In this document: positions 45,287 to 56,719 of the stretch, piece by piece
Position numbering within the stretch: the first letter of the stretch is position 1
Layout: every line of letters begins with the position of its first letter
From: Forficula auricularia
Taxonomy: Eukaryota > Arthropoda > Insecta > Dermaptera > Forficulidae
DNA: 64,000 nucleotides
Direction: 5' to 3'
Assembly (NCBI GenBank): GCA_024734495.1
Contig: JALMQS010000153.1
Span: 11,757,876 to 11,821,875 of the forward strand
Translations under genes and position numbers: made by a program
The notes under the pieces: model-generated
Told to the model about the DNA's origin: nothing
The model's input: only the letters and a program-made list of their open reading frames with translations
Databases searched by the model: none

Positions 45287-45485
45287 TCACAATTATAATC
45301 AAATTTTAATTATTTTTGAGATCCTTTGTTAATTATTTCTTTATTATTATTATTTTTTTTTAATTCTCTTCGGTAACTATAGCTCATTTTTGCCATTGAG
45401 TGTTCGTGTTAGTGTGTGTGAAAGTGTGTGTAAATTAGTGCATAGACTGACAAATATTTGCATTATTTTATTAGTTTATTATTTT
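45287..45485 (+). repeat. 195-bp direct repeat, copy 2
   Basis: Second copy of 42903-43097, 2.4 kb downstream. Differences are a few substitutions and T-run length changes. Confidence 0.8.
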
Positions 45486-45604
45486 TTATAATCAACTATT
45501 TAAACAGGTTTTAAGTAAATTTGATAAAATTGATTAACAAACACACATACACAAAACTTTGTCATTTATACACATGAAAGAGAAGTCTTCCATCGAAGTC
45601 ACCC

Positions 45605-45985
45605 TTAATTGAATTTATTAGTCCAGTTGTGCAGAATGGCGCGCTCCTCCGTGTCTAGAATATGATTTTTCTTAAGTCTCCTAGTTACTTGACTATTGTC
45701 CAGGAGATTGATGGCTGATATATTTGAATGGTTTTCGAGTTTTTTAATATGTTTGTTGTACGAGTTCAGGATTACCTTTCTAACAGAAGGGACAACAAGG
45801 TCACTATGCAGACTTTCGTTTGTGAAGTACCAAGGCGCATTCGCAATACCTCTTAATATTTTTGATTGTATTCTTTGGATTTTACTGATGTTGGACTCAC
45901 TAGCAGTTCCTCAGGTTTGACACAATATGACCATATTGGTTTGAGAATTGATTTATATAATAGTACTTTAGTTTTTAAGGCTTAT
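45605..45985 (-). pseudogene. Jockey-type retrotransposon, RT C-terminus
   Basis: On the minus strand, from 45910 to the stop at 45605, an open frame reads GTASESNISKIQRIQSKILR, then NAPWYFTNESLHSDL, NKHIKKLENH, TRRLKKNHILD. These are the conserved C-terminal features of Jockey-clade ORF2 proteins (PWY.TN..LH.DL, then RRLKR.HP.D). Upstream LLYKSILKPIWSYCV lies in another frame, so there is a frameshift around 45910-45920. 5'-truncated and dead. Confidence 0.75.
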
Positions 45986-46253
45986 TAAATATAATGAGAA
46001 TTTTGTTAAATTTTTTACTAAATAATTGTACATATTTGACACTTGGTATCTATAGCTTACTTTACCATTTTATTTATTTCATAGCACTCCTTCAAATATA
46101 TAGTGTTTTTTTCTTCAGTTTTAATTTTTTAGTGCATAAAAAAATTTATTTTGCCAATTTTTACTGCATATATTTGAATATTTCAACTTATTCTGCATAT
46201 TACTTATTCCAGCATATTTTGACAGTTTTTACTGCATAAAAATCCGGTCTCTA

Positions 46254-47125
46254 CTCATAAGTCACCTAAAAATTTCATATTTCATATTTGATCACATCAA
46301 AAAGAGCAAATAATCTTATTGATTTTGTTACGATATTCCCTAGGTATTTCAGAATCATAAACGGTTTATTATTTTATTTTTTATTGAAATTTATAATATT
46401 TTACATAATCCTTTCTTTCTTTAGGCTTTTTAGAGTGCTCATCTAACACTTATTTAAATTTTATCTAGTAGTGTAAATTTATCATCCTATCATCATTACA
46501 TATTTAATAGATGCAAATTTAACTACAATCTTCATTCCTTCATTTTAGGGATTGAAAGAGGGAAAATCTGAGTTTTTGGAATTTTACCAATAAGCCAAAT
46601 TTTAGCATCCTTTGAACATTGCATATTATATAATAGATGCACATTTACACTACACTGTTCATCTCTCCATTTTAGTAGTTGAAAGAGGGAACGTTTCGAT
46701 TTTTGGAGTGTTTCCTTTAATTGTGTTCCAAACTCTACTCCCATGTCAAATTTCATGATTCTAGAATGGATAGAAATAACCGATATGATTTGATGTCCTG
46801 TCAGTTAATCAGTCAGTCGGTCCCAAAATAGCTATTATATAAAGTTTATATCTCAAAATCTATTAAAGCTATTTATTGAAATTTGGTAGTCTCCATAAGA
46901 AAGATTACATTATTACATGCGTATTCGACACAAGAGCTCCCTTGGAAAGATAAATAATATGGTAGCACTAGTGCTAAAGCTAAAACAGCGATATCATCGG
47001 TATCTTCTTCAAGTGAGCATTAGAGTCCAACAGAAAACGCAAAATCATGAGATGGTTAATTTAAAGAATACATAAACTGATCGTATCTATGATTGTCTTT
47101 CACATATTGAGTACTAGAGTGACTG
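46254..47125. other. no gene recognised
   Basis: Contains a diverged direct duplication (cattttag..ttgaaagaggga near 46540 and 46670). No supported frame. Confidence 0.4.
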
Positions 47126-48070
47126 TAAATCAAATTCATTAGTCCTTTTGAAGCATATCAATTTAGCGATAAACCTTCACTTCCGAATAATCGAATCAAT
47201 GTTGCCTCCTCAATCACTCTCGACCTAGACAAACCGAATAAATGGGGCTCTCAAAATTTAGTTAACTTTAATGCAAACAAGACTCAATGTTGTCTAATTT
47301 CTAGGCGCGAAAATAAAAATTTCCCTGATATTCACTTCGATTCGAATACCCTGAAAATGTGTGACAGCCTACCCATGTTGGGCGTCTCTGTCGCATCTGA
47401 CCTGTCTTGGAATGAACACATCTCCTCTGTGGCGAAATCTGCAGCAAGGAAGATTGGCTACTTATTCAGGTCCAAGCGATTTTTCAAGCCCCCACATCTT
47501 CTCACCATCTACAAGGCCCAAATCCGCCCCTGTCTCGAATACGGCTCTCATCTATGGAGAGGAGCCTCTAAATATTCTCTTGCTACCCTGGATGCAATTC
47601 AGAAACGAGCCGCCAGGCTAATTGACGATTCTACCCTCACCGACTCCTTCGACTCGCTAGCTTATCGAAGAAATGTCTCTGCCCTTTCCCTTTTCTATAG
47701 ATACTATCACGGCAGGTGCTCTGATGAGATAAAATCAATAATTCCCCCCAAAGCATGCTTTGCACGTAGCACGCGTTTTGCCGACTCCCAACACTCTTCG
47801 CGGTCAAATTAGAAAAGTGCCGGACCACTTCATTCGCCAATACGTATATCCCCATGACTTCAAGGAACTGGAACTCTCTTCCAGCCTCCATCTTTCCCAG
47901 CACTTATAATCTTCAAACCTTCAAAACCCGAGTGCATAAACACCTACGCCTACACCTCTCACTTAATCAACTTTCCCTTCTCTTCGGTAATGCAAGGGTC
48001 TTTCGAGATCCATAAGGGCTGCGTCTTTACTGGTGCACCCCTTCTTGCATTCGATTGCATTAAAAAAAAG
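47126..48070 (+). pseudogene. non-LTR retrotransposon 3' end (RT C-terminus and tail)
   Basis: The frame is open from about 47126 to 47812. It covers the thumb/C-terminal region of a Jockey-like reverse transcriptase: NKWGSQNLVNFNANKTQ, LPMLGVSVASDLSWNEHI, AQIRPCLEYGSHLWRGA, DAIQKRAARLID. After a frameshift near 47812 the sequence continues as SFANTYIP, RNWNSLPASIFPS, FKTRVHKHLRLH, LSLLFGNARVF. It ends in an A-rich tail at 48062-48070. The catalytic motif is upstream of the truncation. The tail matches 19433-19655. Confidence 0.8.
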
Positions 48071-49300
48071 CAGTCTTTCTCTTTTTGAAGGCCAGAATTC
48101 GTAGCCAAAAATTGAAATGTCTGTCGTTGTTTATACATAAGATATTTTATATAGTTATACTTTTGATTTATTCGAGGCATATGATCCTAATTTTTTATTT
48201 ATATTCTATGAAAAGTAACTTCTTTTGGAATTCTGGAATAATGGGATATTTATTAACTCATTGTTTTTACCATGATTATGTGGGTATTTACATTTAAATG
48301 GGCCCTATTCTTTTGCATTTTTGCATTTTAAATGACTACATATTTCTAAAATCGTAAATTTTATTTTATACAGCTAGTATTGTATAATAAGTATGGTGGG
48401 ATTCTTCCATTTTTTCCTCTTTAAGCATCCACACATAATATTTACTCTATTTTCGTCACGAGAGCTCTTATTCTATTTAACCACTAAAGAAAAGATGAAA
48501 CAGGCATCCGTTAATCTTTTATTTCAACATTAAACATTTATAATACACTTTAATATTTATGATCATCCTATAATGTAAAGTTTATGGTTATATTCTTAAC
48601 ACCATCTGAATAACCAGCATAATATAATTTTCATAAACTCACGAAATTCGCTTATCAAATATTTTATTTAAATAAAACTTTGATGTCATAATGAAATTTT
48701 ATACTAAAAGATAGTTAATTTAAATAAATGAGATAATATATTGAAGAAAAAAAATATTGAAATGTTAATAAAAAATACAAATCTTTTATAGAACAATCTA
48801 GAAACGTTTATTTAAAATCTAGACATTTCATAGGAAATATTTATCATAACAAATTAGTTCATATTTGAAAAATAGAATAATAATTCGTTGACTTTTTTAG
48901 AAATTAAAGATTTGAAGATAATAGTAAAGATAATATAGTATAGATATAGATTTTGGTTCCATAAACCAACATGGTTTTTGAAATATCTAAAATTTAATTC
49001 TAATATCAGAAGAAGTAATTAATTACCGAGCAAATATAAAGGATTTTAAAGTTATCAAATAAAAATTTTCATTCAGACATATATAGAATAGACAAAATAA
49101 TATTTAAAATCTTTTACAAATATAAATATTCGATTAGAACAAAAAATTCCAAATGTACCATAAGCTCAGAAGCATTTCATCAACGACTGGACTCGCCTAG
49201 CTCTTACGCAGCTTTCATTCTTCTGCGCGCAAATTGTTGCCTAAATACAGGCGCACCAACAAATAAATGACGGCATACTAAACTGATGGAGTGAAAGGAA
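48071..49300. other. no gene recognised
   Basis: AT-rich with no supported frame. ttttatttcaaca near 48517 resembles the sequence after the ribozyme-like motif at 51360. Confidence 0.4.
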
Positions 49301-49304
49301 AATC

Positions 49305-49480
49305 CTTGACTTTGACACTCAAACCAACAAGTGTAGAGGCAGAAAGAGTGTTTTCGGCCGCTGGCTATATATATGCAGTTCTATAAGAGGTAGTTTGGGA
49401 GATAACACAATTAATTGATGCTATTTGTTTTTTAAGATCATTTTCCAAAAAAGAATTGACTTATTATAATTATTTAAAAT
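49305..49480 (+). pseudogene. hAT transposase C-terminus (relic)
   Basis: Three frame segments read LKPTSVEAERVFSAAGYI, RGSLGDNTI and IDAICFLRSFSKKELTYY. These match, in order, the dimerisation region of hAT transposases (S-x-E-R-x-F-S-x-A-G, then R-x-x-L, then D-A-x-x-F-L-R). A stop after GYIYAVL and two frameshifts separate them, so the gene is dead. Upstream catalytic parts are not recognisable. Confidence 0.7.
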
Positions 49481-49619
49481 ACTTTTATAATTATTTTTAA
49501 ATTTGATTTTAAATTAAATTTTATAAAAATGTAAATTACCTTCACGGGATCCTGCGGGATTAGCACCAATCCAGAAAGAACACCTCTTTTTCAGTGGCGT
49601 AATCAGGTGTACTAAAATA

Positions 49620-49835
49620 TTCAAATTTTATTTTTCGAAAATGCACTTATTTGTCTTTAAAAATTTTGAAAATCTCAAAAATATAAAATATTCAAATTTT
49701 ATTTTTCGAAATTTGCACTGATTTGTCTTTAAAAGTTTTGAAAATCTTAATATTGTAAAATATTCAAATTTTATCTTTAGAAAATGTACTTATTTTTCTT
49801 TAAAAATTTTGAAAATCTTAAAAAATGTAAAGTAA
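49620..49835 (+). repeat. minisatellite, three ~72-bp units
   Basis: Units begin with attcaaattttatttttcga near 49619, 49690 and 49763 and contain gcacttatttgtctttaaaa and ttttgaaaatct. Confidence 0.85.
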
Positions 49836-49849
49836 TGTAAGGGACTGGT

Positions 49850-50000
49850 GCAGAGTGACAAGACAAAGGAAAGCGTGGACGAATTTGGGAGAGGCCTATG
49901 CTCTAAGGTTCCTGGTACAATAACTAATTAACTATGTATATATTGTATATTTTATGTAAGAAACCAAAAAAGGCTATAAATGAATAAATAAATAAATAAA
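49850..50000 (+). pseudogene. non-LTR retrotransposon ORF end and tail
   Basis: The plus strand reads RVTRQRKAWTNLGEAYALRF then LVQ and stop, the typical end (W-x-x-L-G-E-A-Y) of an endonuclease/reverse transcriptase ORF. It is followed by ggctataaatgaataaat and (AAAT)n. Confidence 0.65.
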
Positions 50001-50093
50001 TAATCAGGTGTATGTCAAAAGTGTTCAAATGATATGGAGGCAAAAATAAAGATAGCACAAAAAATTTTCCCTGTTTTTTTCTTTCTCTAGAGC

Positions 50094-50125
50094 AGGGGTT
50101 CTTAAACTATGGGTCGCGAAACTGA
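50094..50125 (+). mobile_element. hAT-type terminus (solo)
   Basis: CAGGGGTTCTTAAACTATGG at 50094 is a classic hAT end. The opposite end was not found. Confidence 0.45.
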
Positions 50126-51046
50126 ATTTTGGTGTAGCGAAACATAGAGTAACAATGACTTCTCAGTCAAAATGAGGTCCCCAATTAAAAAAGTTGAAGA
50201 AGTTTTTCATAGCAATCTATATATTCCAATTAAACCGCAGACTAAATGAATAATAATGTATATTTTCAGCTTCATTTGTGACTATACAATTCAATGAAAC
50301 ACATCAAAAGAAAAGAGCAATCTTCTATTTCGTGTATATATATATATATGTATATATCGATGATGTGTTTCAATAAATAAAAAGAAAGGTTCTAAGGTCT
50401 GTCAGCAATTGCAACCTATGGGTCGATTCAATGAATTATTCATTCTCTCTTTCTCAGGGCCACAAGGGTTGCACCATAAAGGTAGAGAGAGAAAATTTAT
50501 CAACCCGAATAAGTCATTCACAGGGGCTTATACTTCTGGCTGGTCGTAATTTTAAAGATTTAGTACTTAAGTTTCTCTATAAAAATACTATCATTTAATT
50601 CCATTTTTCCTTTTATTTTTTATTATCATTTCATAGAAATTTTCAAATTTTTAATAATTCCCTAAATCCATAAGGATTACATTTTTATAAAGCTTTTTTT
50701 AACATTTGATTTATTATCAAATGTAATAGCTAATATTTATTGAATGTTCGAACTCTGCAAGTTGTCAGAAAGGAGCAATTAGGGCACTTTCCTTCCCCTG
50801 GGATCGTGCAAAAATATAAAATATATTGTGAATTTATATACCTACTTCATATGTATGTGTTTTTCGATTAGTGCATTATTGTATAATAAGTGTTTTATAA
50901 TTTACTTACAATATAAAATAAATAAATAATAATAAAATAAAATCTGATAGAATTAATTGCCTGCAAGTTTTGCTCCCATTAAGTACCCATGAAAAATTTT
51001 TTGTGGACGACCATGGTATTAAGATTAGATATTATAGGATCAAATC
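50126..51046. other. no gene recognised
   Basis: Contains a small pair of atgaaacacatca and gatgatgtgtttca (near 50296 and 50360) around a (TA)n run, and little else. Confidence 0.4.
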
Positions 51047-51215
51047 AAAGGATGTTACCTCTACTTGATGCTTATAAATATACACATATACCAAACCTAC
51101 ACATATAAATAACCAAACTACTAAGAATATAACATACACATATATTATACCATAATTTCATTTATTTAAAATTATTATTTCTAAGGTTTTGTCACTATCT
51201 TCAGTTTTTTTATAA
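51047..51215 (-). repeat. family A unit relic
   Basis: On the minus strand: CTGAAGA (51201-51207), gacaaaacctt, a long TA/AC-rich spacer, then gcatcaagtagaggtaacat and ctttgatttg. Same order as other family A units; the core is partly lost. Confidence 0.5.
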
Positions 51216-51351
51216 GTACATATTATATTTATTTCATCCTTTAGAACATTAAGTCGGATTTGAATATTCATTAATGTTGGCTTGGCAGCTTTTCATATAA
51301 AATTATAAATTACCATCACTTGTTTATAAATATTTTTTCGAATAAAATAAA

Positions 51352-51440
51352 TTGATATCCTGATGAAGGCTAGAAGACTTAGCCGAAACATTTTGAAATC
51401 AGACAAAGGTACCCTTTTATTTCAACACATTAAAAATTTT
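51352..51440 (+). ncRNA. hammerhead-like motif, isolated
   Basis: CUGAUGA (51360-51366), one extra A, a perfect 5-bp stem II GGCUA/UAGCC (51368-51372, 51380-51384), GAAAC (51385-51389). No nearby GUC; the best later site is GUA near 51409. The downstream cttttatttcaaca resembles family M. Core good, cleavage site unclear. Confidence 0.4.
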
Positions 51441-52655
51441 TGCACTAATTTAGCTATACTTTTTCCACGTTTCAGACATTTTGAATCACAATAAAAAAAC
51501 CCACCAATTTGACTAAAAACAATACCTCTACCTTCAATTCTACTTTGATATTTAAAGCTCTAAATTACTTCACAAAATTACTTTCGCCTACTTTCTGAGA
51601 GACGTTTGACTGATAAAGTAACTCAAAGTTACCTAACTTTGACAATTTTATATCTTGTAACTTTGATAATGTTATTAATTAAATAGTTTAAACATCTCAC
51701 TTGATAAAATAGATTAAAATTACTTAATTCTTTAAGATAATCGAAGCGACGCGACATAGAAAGTTGATTTGCTCAAATTAATCTTCATCAAAAAGCAGAT
51801 GAACCCGCCCGTAAATTTAATTTTACATTTAATAGAGTATGAGCGAAAAGAGAGAAGCAAAGACATTGATTTATAAGTAAAATGATAAAATACATGAAAT
51901 TAATTAATCATCATTTTTAGGATTCTTCATTTATTTAATCTTCCAATCTTGTATTTATAATTCAGTTGGCTGTTCGTTTGAGTGCTATAAATCAAAAGAT
52001 GACTTTAATTAGACTTAATATAGAAAGGTGATTATTAGATTTTGTTATTAAATTAAATGTTGAGCAGGAAGGAACCTGGAATAATATATTTGATTTGAAT
52101 TTTTAAGTTGTTATATTGCATGTTTTTAAACTTTTTATTAGGTACATCCGTTCAACTTTTTCTTGAGTTTGTCGACGTCTCTTTATCTGTTTTAATATAA
52201 TCTTCAATCAATTTTGACTTACTTTTACTCAGACAATTTCCTTTAAATTTTGCACACTCGATTTTTTTTTCTAACTGCCAATTAACTTAGTACATACCTA
52301 CAATAATATATTATGTTAAATAAATGTATTACTTAGTTTGGGAGCCAGGCATGATTTTTTCTCTGTGTTTCTAGTTTTTGATACCCATGATAACTCAAAA
52401 AAGTCCTATAAAGTTCGTTCTGGTAAAAATATTTGTATTTTCAATTCGGAAATCTGGTTAGCTTTTAGGCTATCTAGCTTCAAAACTCCCAGAATAAAAA
52501 CAAGAAATATTTTTTAAAATTATTTTGTTAATTTTTTAATGTTCTGTTATGATAATAAAATAAAAAAATAACATGTATTTTTTTGGCTTTTTGGCCTTTC
52601 TAGCCATAAGCCAATTTACGATTCTAATTATTTTTGAATAAATTTGTCTCTATCC
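51441..52655. other. no feature recognised
   Basis: No supported gene or repeat. Confidence 0.45.
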
Positions 52656-52756
52656 CCGGGGCCCGGGGTCAGGTTTTAGCCGAATGCCTCGAGTCAGATT
52701 CGAACCCGGGTCCACTTGGTTAGCAGGCTGACCCCTAGCCTACCCGACCACCCCTT
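52656..52756 (-). repeat. tRNA-like head, probably tRNA-derived SINE
   Basis: On the minus strand: A-box-like tggtcgggtaggctaggggt, anticodon-arm-like cagcctgctaaccaagtgg, and a perfect B-box gggttcgaatctgac. The layout resembles Ser/Leu/Tyr-type tRNAs, but the acceptor stem does not close, and a GC palindrome (ccccggggcccgggg) follows at 52656-52670. A SINE head is more likely than a working tRNA. Confidence 0.5.
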
Positions 52757-55012
52757 TTTTTACTAGTTAATTGATTTTAAGTTTTGAAATCCACTAATAG
52801 CTATTAAAGCTAATAAAAAGTATTATTATATAAAAAAAAACTGAATGAAAATGTAATAGTATTGTTATATTTTATCTTAAATTTATTATTAAGATAGCTC
52901 CAAATTTAGTTGGGTGTGAAATTTCACTTCTCGCAAAACCATCTGTAGAATTTGTTGCCGAGTCTAAAATTTTTTAAAACTTTTTTATTATATTGTATAA
53001 TTAAATCACTAATTACCATAATAGTTAAGAAAAAATTATTTTTTAAAAATGTTTTTCATATTAAACTACGATTTACAATAATAGATCATAATAGTTAAGA
53101 TGAAACAAATAAATGCAAGTCATCTCAAAAAGGACCAAAAGGCAAATGCCAAAGCGGACTTCGGTTATTATTTCTGAAATCAGGATTCAATTATTGCTAA
53201 AATAAAAAAAAATGTGAATCCATCTTTCTGGAGTAGTTCATAAGTTTGATACAGTGTCCATACCATCTTGAATTTTGTCTCAACGAAAACAAACACATAT
53301 GGAAGGCTTTGATTAATTGGATTAACCATTTGAATAATAAAATAAATTACTGGAAAGAAGCAATTCAATTTATTTATCCTTTAACAATAAAAAAAATAAT
53401 TAATTAATATTTAATTCTAGTATGTATATGTATATATCTATTCTACGCCACTTACTATAGTCAACTTCTTATTATTGGGCGTTTAGATTTCAGCTCTTAT
53501 GGATTTGAGTAGTTTGAACTGATTTCAATAAGTATTGTGTTAAGAATCAGGAAATATAAAAATGAAGACGTAAAAAATTACTAACTCATTACATAATTGA
53601 CCAGGTTTTTTGTTAATAGTTTTTAAATTGAATTATAATATTATATAATTTACTACAAAATTCATTTCTGAGGTAGTCTTAGATTAAAAAATAACCGTCT
53701 TTTAGATAAGATAATATAAGGTTTAATTCAATAAACTACTAACATGTTTGTTTTATTTTTCTCTTATATAATAATCGAGATCATGTTTTCTTTTCTCTCT
53801 TTCTTCTGAAGAATGTTTGTAGATAAAATATAAATAATGGTATGCCCTTAGAATGATTGCCCAAGATCAATGGGTTTTTGTTTTCTTATATAATCCCAGT
53901 CCCCTGTGATGAATTTGGTCGTTTTGAAGAAAATGACTCCAGTTCTGGATCTGTTCATCTCTCTTCTAGGCTAGATAGATAGCGTTTTATACTAATGGTG
54001 GATCCCGGGGTGTTTTGTAAATCTCTTGCCACGTAAACAGCACAACTACCCTTCAGGACTTGAGAGCTTGACAGGATTTATATTCTCCCCACAGCATCGA
54101 CCCGTTTGCTTTTATAGAGCAATAAATGTACGGACGGGAGCAATGGCGGACGGTTTGAGGACAGCACAGTAGTGAAATCATGCAGGCGATCAGTCAGCCG
54201 TGTAAATCACTTCCAGCAACAATCGCCAAGACAGTTGTAAAAAAAGGATCACCAATTTTATTGATTATAAATTTTCTCTCAACAGTCCCAACGTGATAGC
54301 AATAACATTAATATAAATAAATCGTAATGATGTTGTAATGTTTTTATGGCGGTTGGGATTGTGACATTTTCTTTAACACTATTAAAACTTCGGCTATATG
54401 TTTAAACATCAACACAAAAGCCTAAATAATAAAAGGGTTCCAACTTGCATTATTGCTTTATTAAATTCTAAATTTCAAAAGAAGGTACAAAGCAATAAAA
54501 TTTTGGGTGTAGTACGTGGAATAAGCTCTAGCATTTATTTAGTTAATCGAAGGGGAACTCGAACCCCCGTATGATCGTAAAAATTTAAATATTCCTAAAA
54601 TTTTGAAATTATAGTTCTAAAATCACTTTTTTAGATACTTAAATAGTTACTTTTTCCTACTTCAAATAAAATGTTTTTCTCGACCTGTTGATTTCGAATT
54701 CAAATATAGGAGTACAAATTAAGAAGAAAAAATTTATAAGACAATAAAGAAATCTCCAAAACTGTGGAGAGCAATAACCCTAAACCGAATTTAGATTCTT
54801 CTTCTTCGTGTACCATACTCGATTCCAAGCGTTGTCGAGTACTATGAAAGTATCCTTAATTTTACTAGGGGAATTGTTCACAAAAGGGTATTCCCATTGC
54901 GTTACCCTGAATTTATTGACTTCTTGCATTTTTGTCAGAGATAAAACATTTTTGACTGAAGGGTGATTTGATCTCGAGTAAACAAGATTTACAAATTAAA
55001 TAGTAACCAGTA
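52757..55012. other. no gene recognised
   Basis: About 53930-54250 is clearly less AT-rich and looks single-copy. It could be an exon, promoter or conserved non-coding sequence, but no frame convinces. A B-box-like ggggttcgagttcccc (minus, about 54555) has no A-box partner. Confidence 0.35.
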
Positions 55013-55020
55013 CGAATGAG

Positions 55021-55861
55021 CAGAGGTATAGCGAGCGGGGGGGGGCAGAACTCCCCCCCCCCCAAAGAGCAGGGCTCTTGGGATGAGTAACGGCGACAAA
55101 CTTTCTTATGGCAAACTAACCTTAATTAAATATATTTCATATTCTTAAGAATTATCAGTCTGAGTCCAGCCAGCTCGTTTTTAATTTCTTGAAGTACCTT
55201 TTTAGTCCAGTTAAATTGTTCTCTAAAGGGCCCCTTGCGGGAAAGTTTTGGGGTAGTTTTGATTTCTTGATCCTAGATGTTTTTGGTGTGCTGAATCCGA
55301 ATCTGAGGTGTGCTAACAAAATTTCGTGACGGAAAATTGTCAAAAATGCAAAAAAGGCAAAAAATCTCATTTTTTTGCTTATAACTCGAAAACTATCAAC
55401 TTTTCGTAAATAACCTTCCTTTTCAAAATTAAAGTTCAAAAAATTTCCTCATCCGAATCCTCAAAAGTGTCATGGAAATGCTGGATATCTATAAATCTAA
55501 GAGTTTTATAAAAAAAAGTGGTCCTAGTAAACGGTTGGTTGGTTGGAGAAAAACCTAAATAATGAAATTTGTATGAAATTTTATGAACTTTCATTTTGAA
55601 TAGGAAGGTTATCTTTAGGAAAAGTTGATAGTTTTCGAGTTATAAGCAAAAAACCGGAAAAAATTAGGTTTTTTACATTTTTTTTGCATTTTCGACAATG
55701 TTTCGTCACGAAATTTTGTTAGCAAACCTCAGATTAGGATTCAGCATACCCAAAAACATAGAGAGTCGAAGAAATTACAATTCCTCCAAAACTTTCCTGG
55801 TAAAAACACAATTTAACTGGACTATTTGTTTAATAAAAACAAATTTCTGGCTACGCCACTG
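55021..55861. mobile_element. non-autonomous hAT element with perfect 8-bp TSD
   Basis: CGAATGAG lies at 55013-55020 and 55862-55869. The ends are CAGAGGTATAGCGAG and, read inwards from the right, CAGTGGCGTAGCCAG. The interior is one large inverted repeat (for example tcgaaaactatcaactttt near 55386 and gttgatagttttcgagtta near 55625) with poly-G and poly-C runs just inside the left end. The 94-codon minus frame at 55155 is a by-product. Confidence 0.85.
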
Positions 55862-55869
55862 CGAATGAG

Positions 55870-56711
55870 TCGCCATCTTTTAATGAATTTCATCGTTAAT
55901 TTTTAGTTATACTTGGCTATTTATTATTTTTTTCTCTAGCCAATCAAAGCCATTATTTCTTGAGCAAGAAAATTCAATTTACACCTGGTATAATATAAAA
56001 AAACAATACCATTGTCTTTTCACAATTTTTTATATTCACCATAAGTTTTTTCATTTAATATTTCAAACAAATCCATTGCTCATAGTGCATTTCGATTTTT
56101 ATAAAAAAAGACAGAAACAACTCGTAACTCTACACTAAGAAGTTGATTTCCAACTTGGAGTATGAGTACACTAATAATACACGCTCTTCCTCTATCTCGG
56201 ATGGCACTATGACACACAAACATCGAGTGACTTGGGTCTGGCTTTAATAGACTTCACCTCTTCATTTAATGAAGCGACCGGCAGCCTTTGATAAATAAGA
56301 CGGAAGCTTCTAGAAGAAAAAGATATTATCAAAAGAATTTGAAACAAAAAGAAATAAAACTGTTGCAAAAATATAATTGAATAATAAACACAAAATTGTA
56401 TTAATACTAACTTTTATAAAAAGAAAAAGTTTTAGCCTTATATTAAGAAAAAATTAATTTTTAATGAACAAAAACACAAAACAAAAAAAAACAATAATCT
56501 TTTTGCAATTCCTTGTCTCTCTATTTATGATGAAGTTTTTCCTTAAGGAGTAATCCATTTGGGGGCGGGAGTGAAATTATATATTTCTAATTAAATAAAA
56601 AGATGATTTGGCTTATTTTTTTCAAGATGTAATCATTCGATTAAAATGAATATATACACGTATATTAAGTTTGTTCTTGTTCTTTAGTTAAGGATCTACA
56701 TTGCTCTTTTT
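55870..56711. other. no feature recognised
   Basis: No supported gene. About 56150-56300 is less AT-rich. Confidence 0.4.
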
Positions 56712-56719
56712 CTAACGGA

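Larger units (their letters stand above)
42512..46253. mobile_element. composite hAT-like element, 3.74 kb
   Basis: The ends TAGAGACCGGATTTCTATGC (42512) and its complement (TAGAGACCGGATTTTTATGC read inwards from 46253) are paired. They are flanked by ctcataaa (42504-42511) and ctcataag (46254-46261), an 8-bp duplication with one mismatch. The TAGAG start fits the hAT terminus rule (Y-A-R-N-G). Both subterminal regions repeat tgcata many times, as transposase binding sites do in hAT elements. No hAT transposase is recognised inside. The interior holds a family B pair, a spliced gene candidate and a Jockey fragment. Confidence 0.65.
49600..50012 (+). mobile_element. non-LTR insertion with 12-bp target duplication
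   Basis: TAATCAGGTGTA occurs at 49600-49611 and 50001-50012. The 389 bp between them holds a three-unit minisatellite and then a retrotransposon 3' end with an (AAAT)n tail. The insertion split a hAT-like end (cagtggcgtaatcaggtgta, 49592). Confidence 0.75.

Noticed and set aside
50094..50480. Complete hAT MITE starting CAGGGGTTCTTAAAC
   Set aside because: No matching right end or 8-bp duplication found, so only the solo terminus is annotated.
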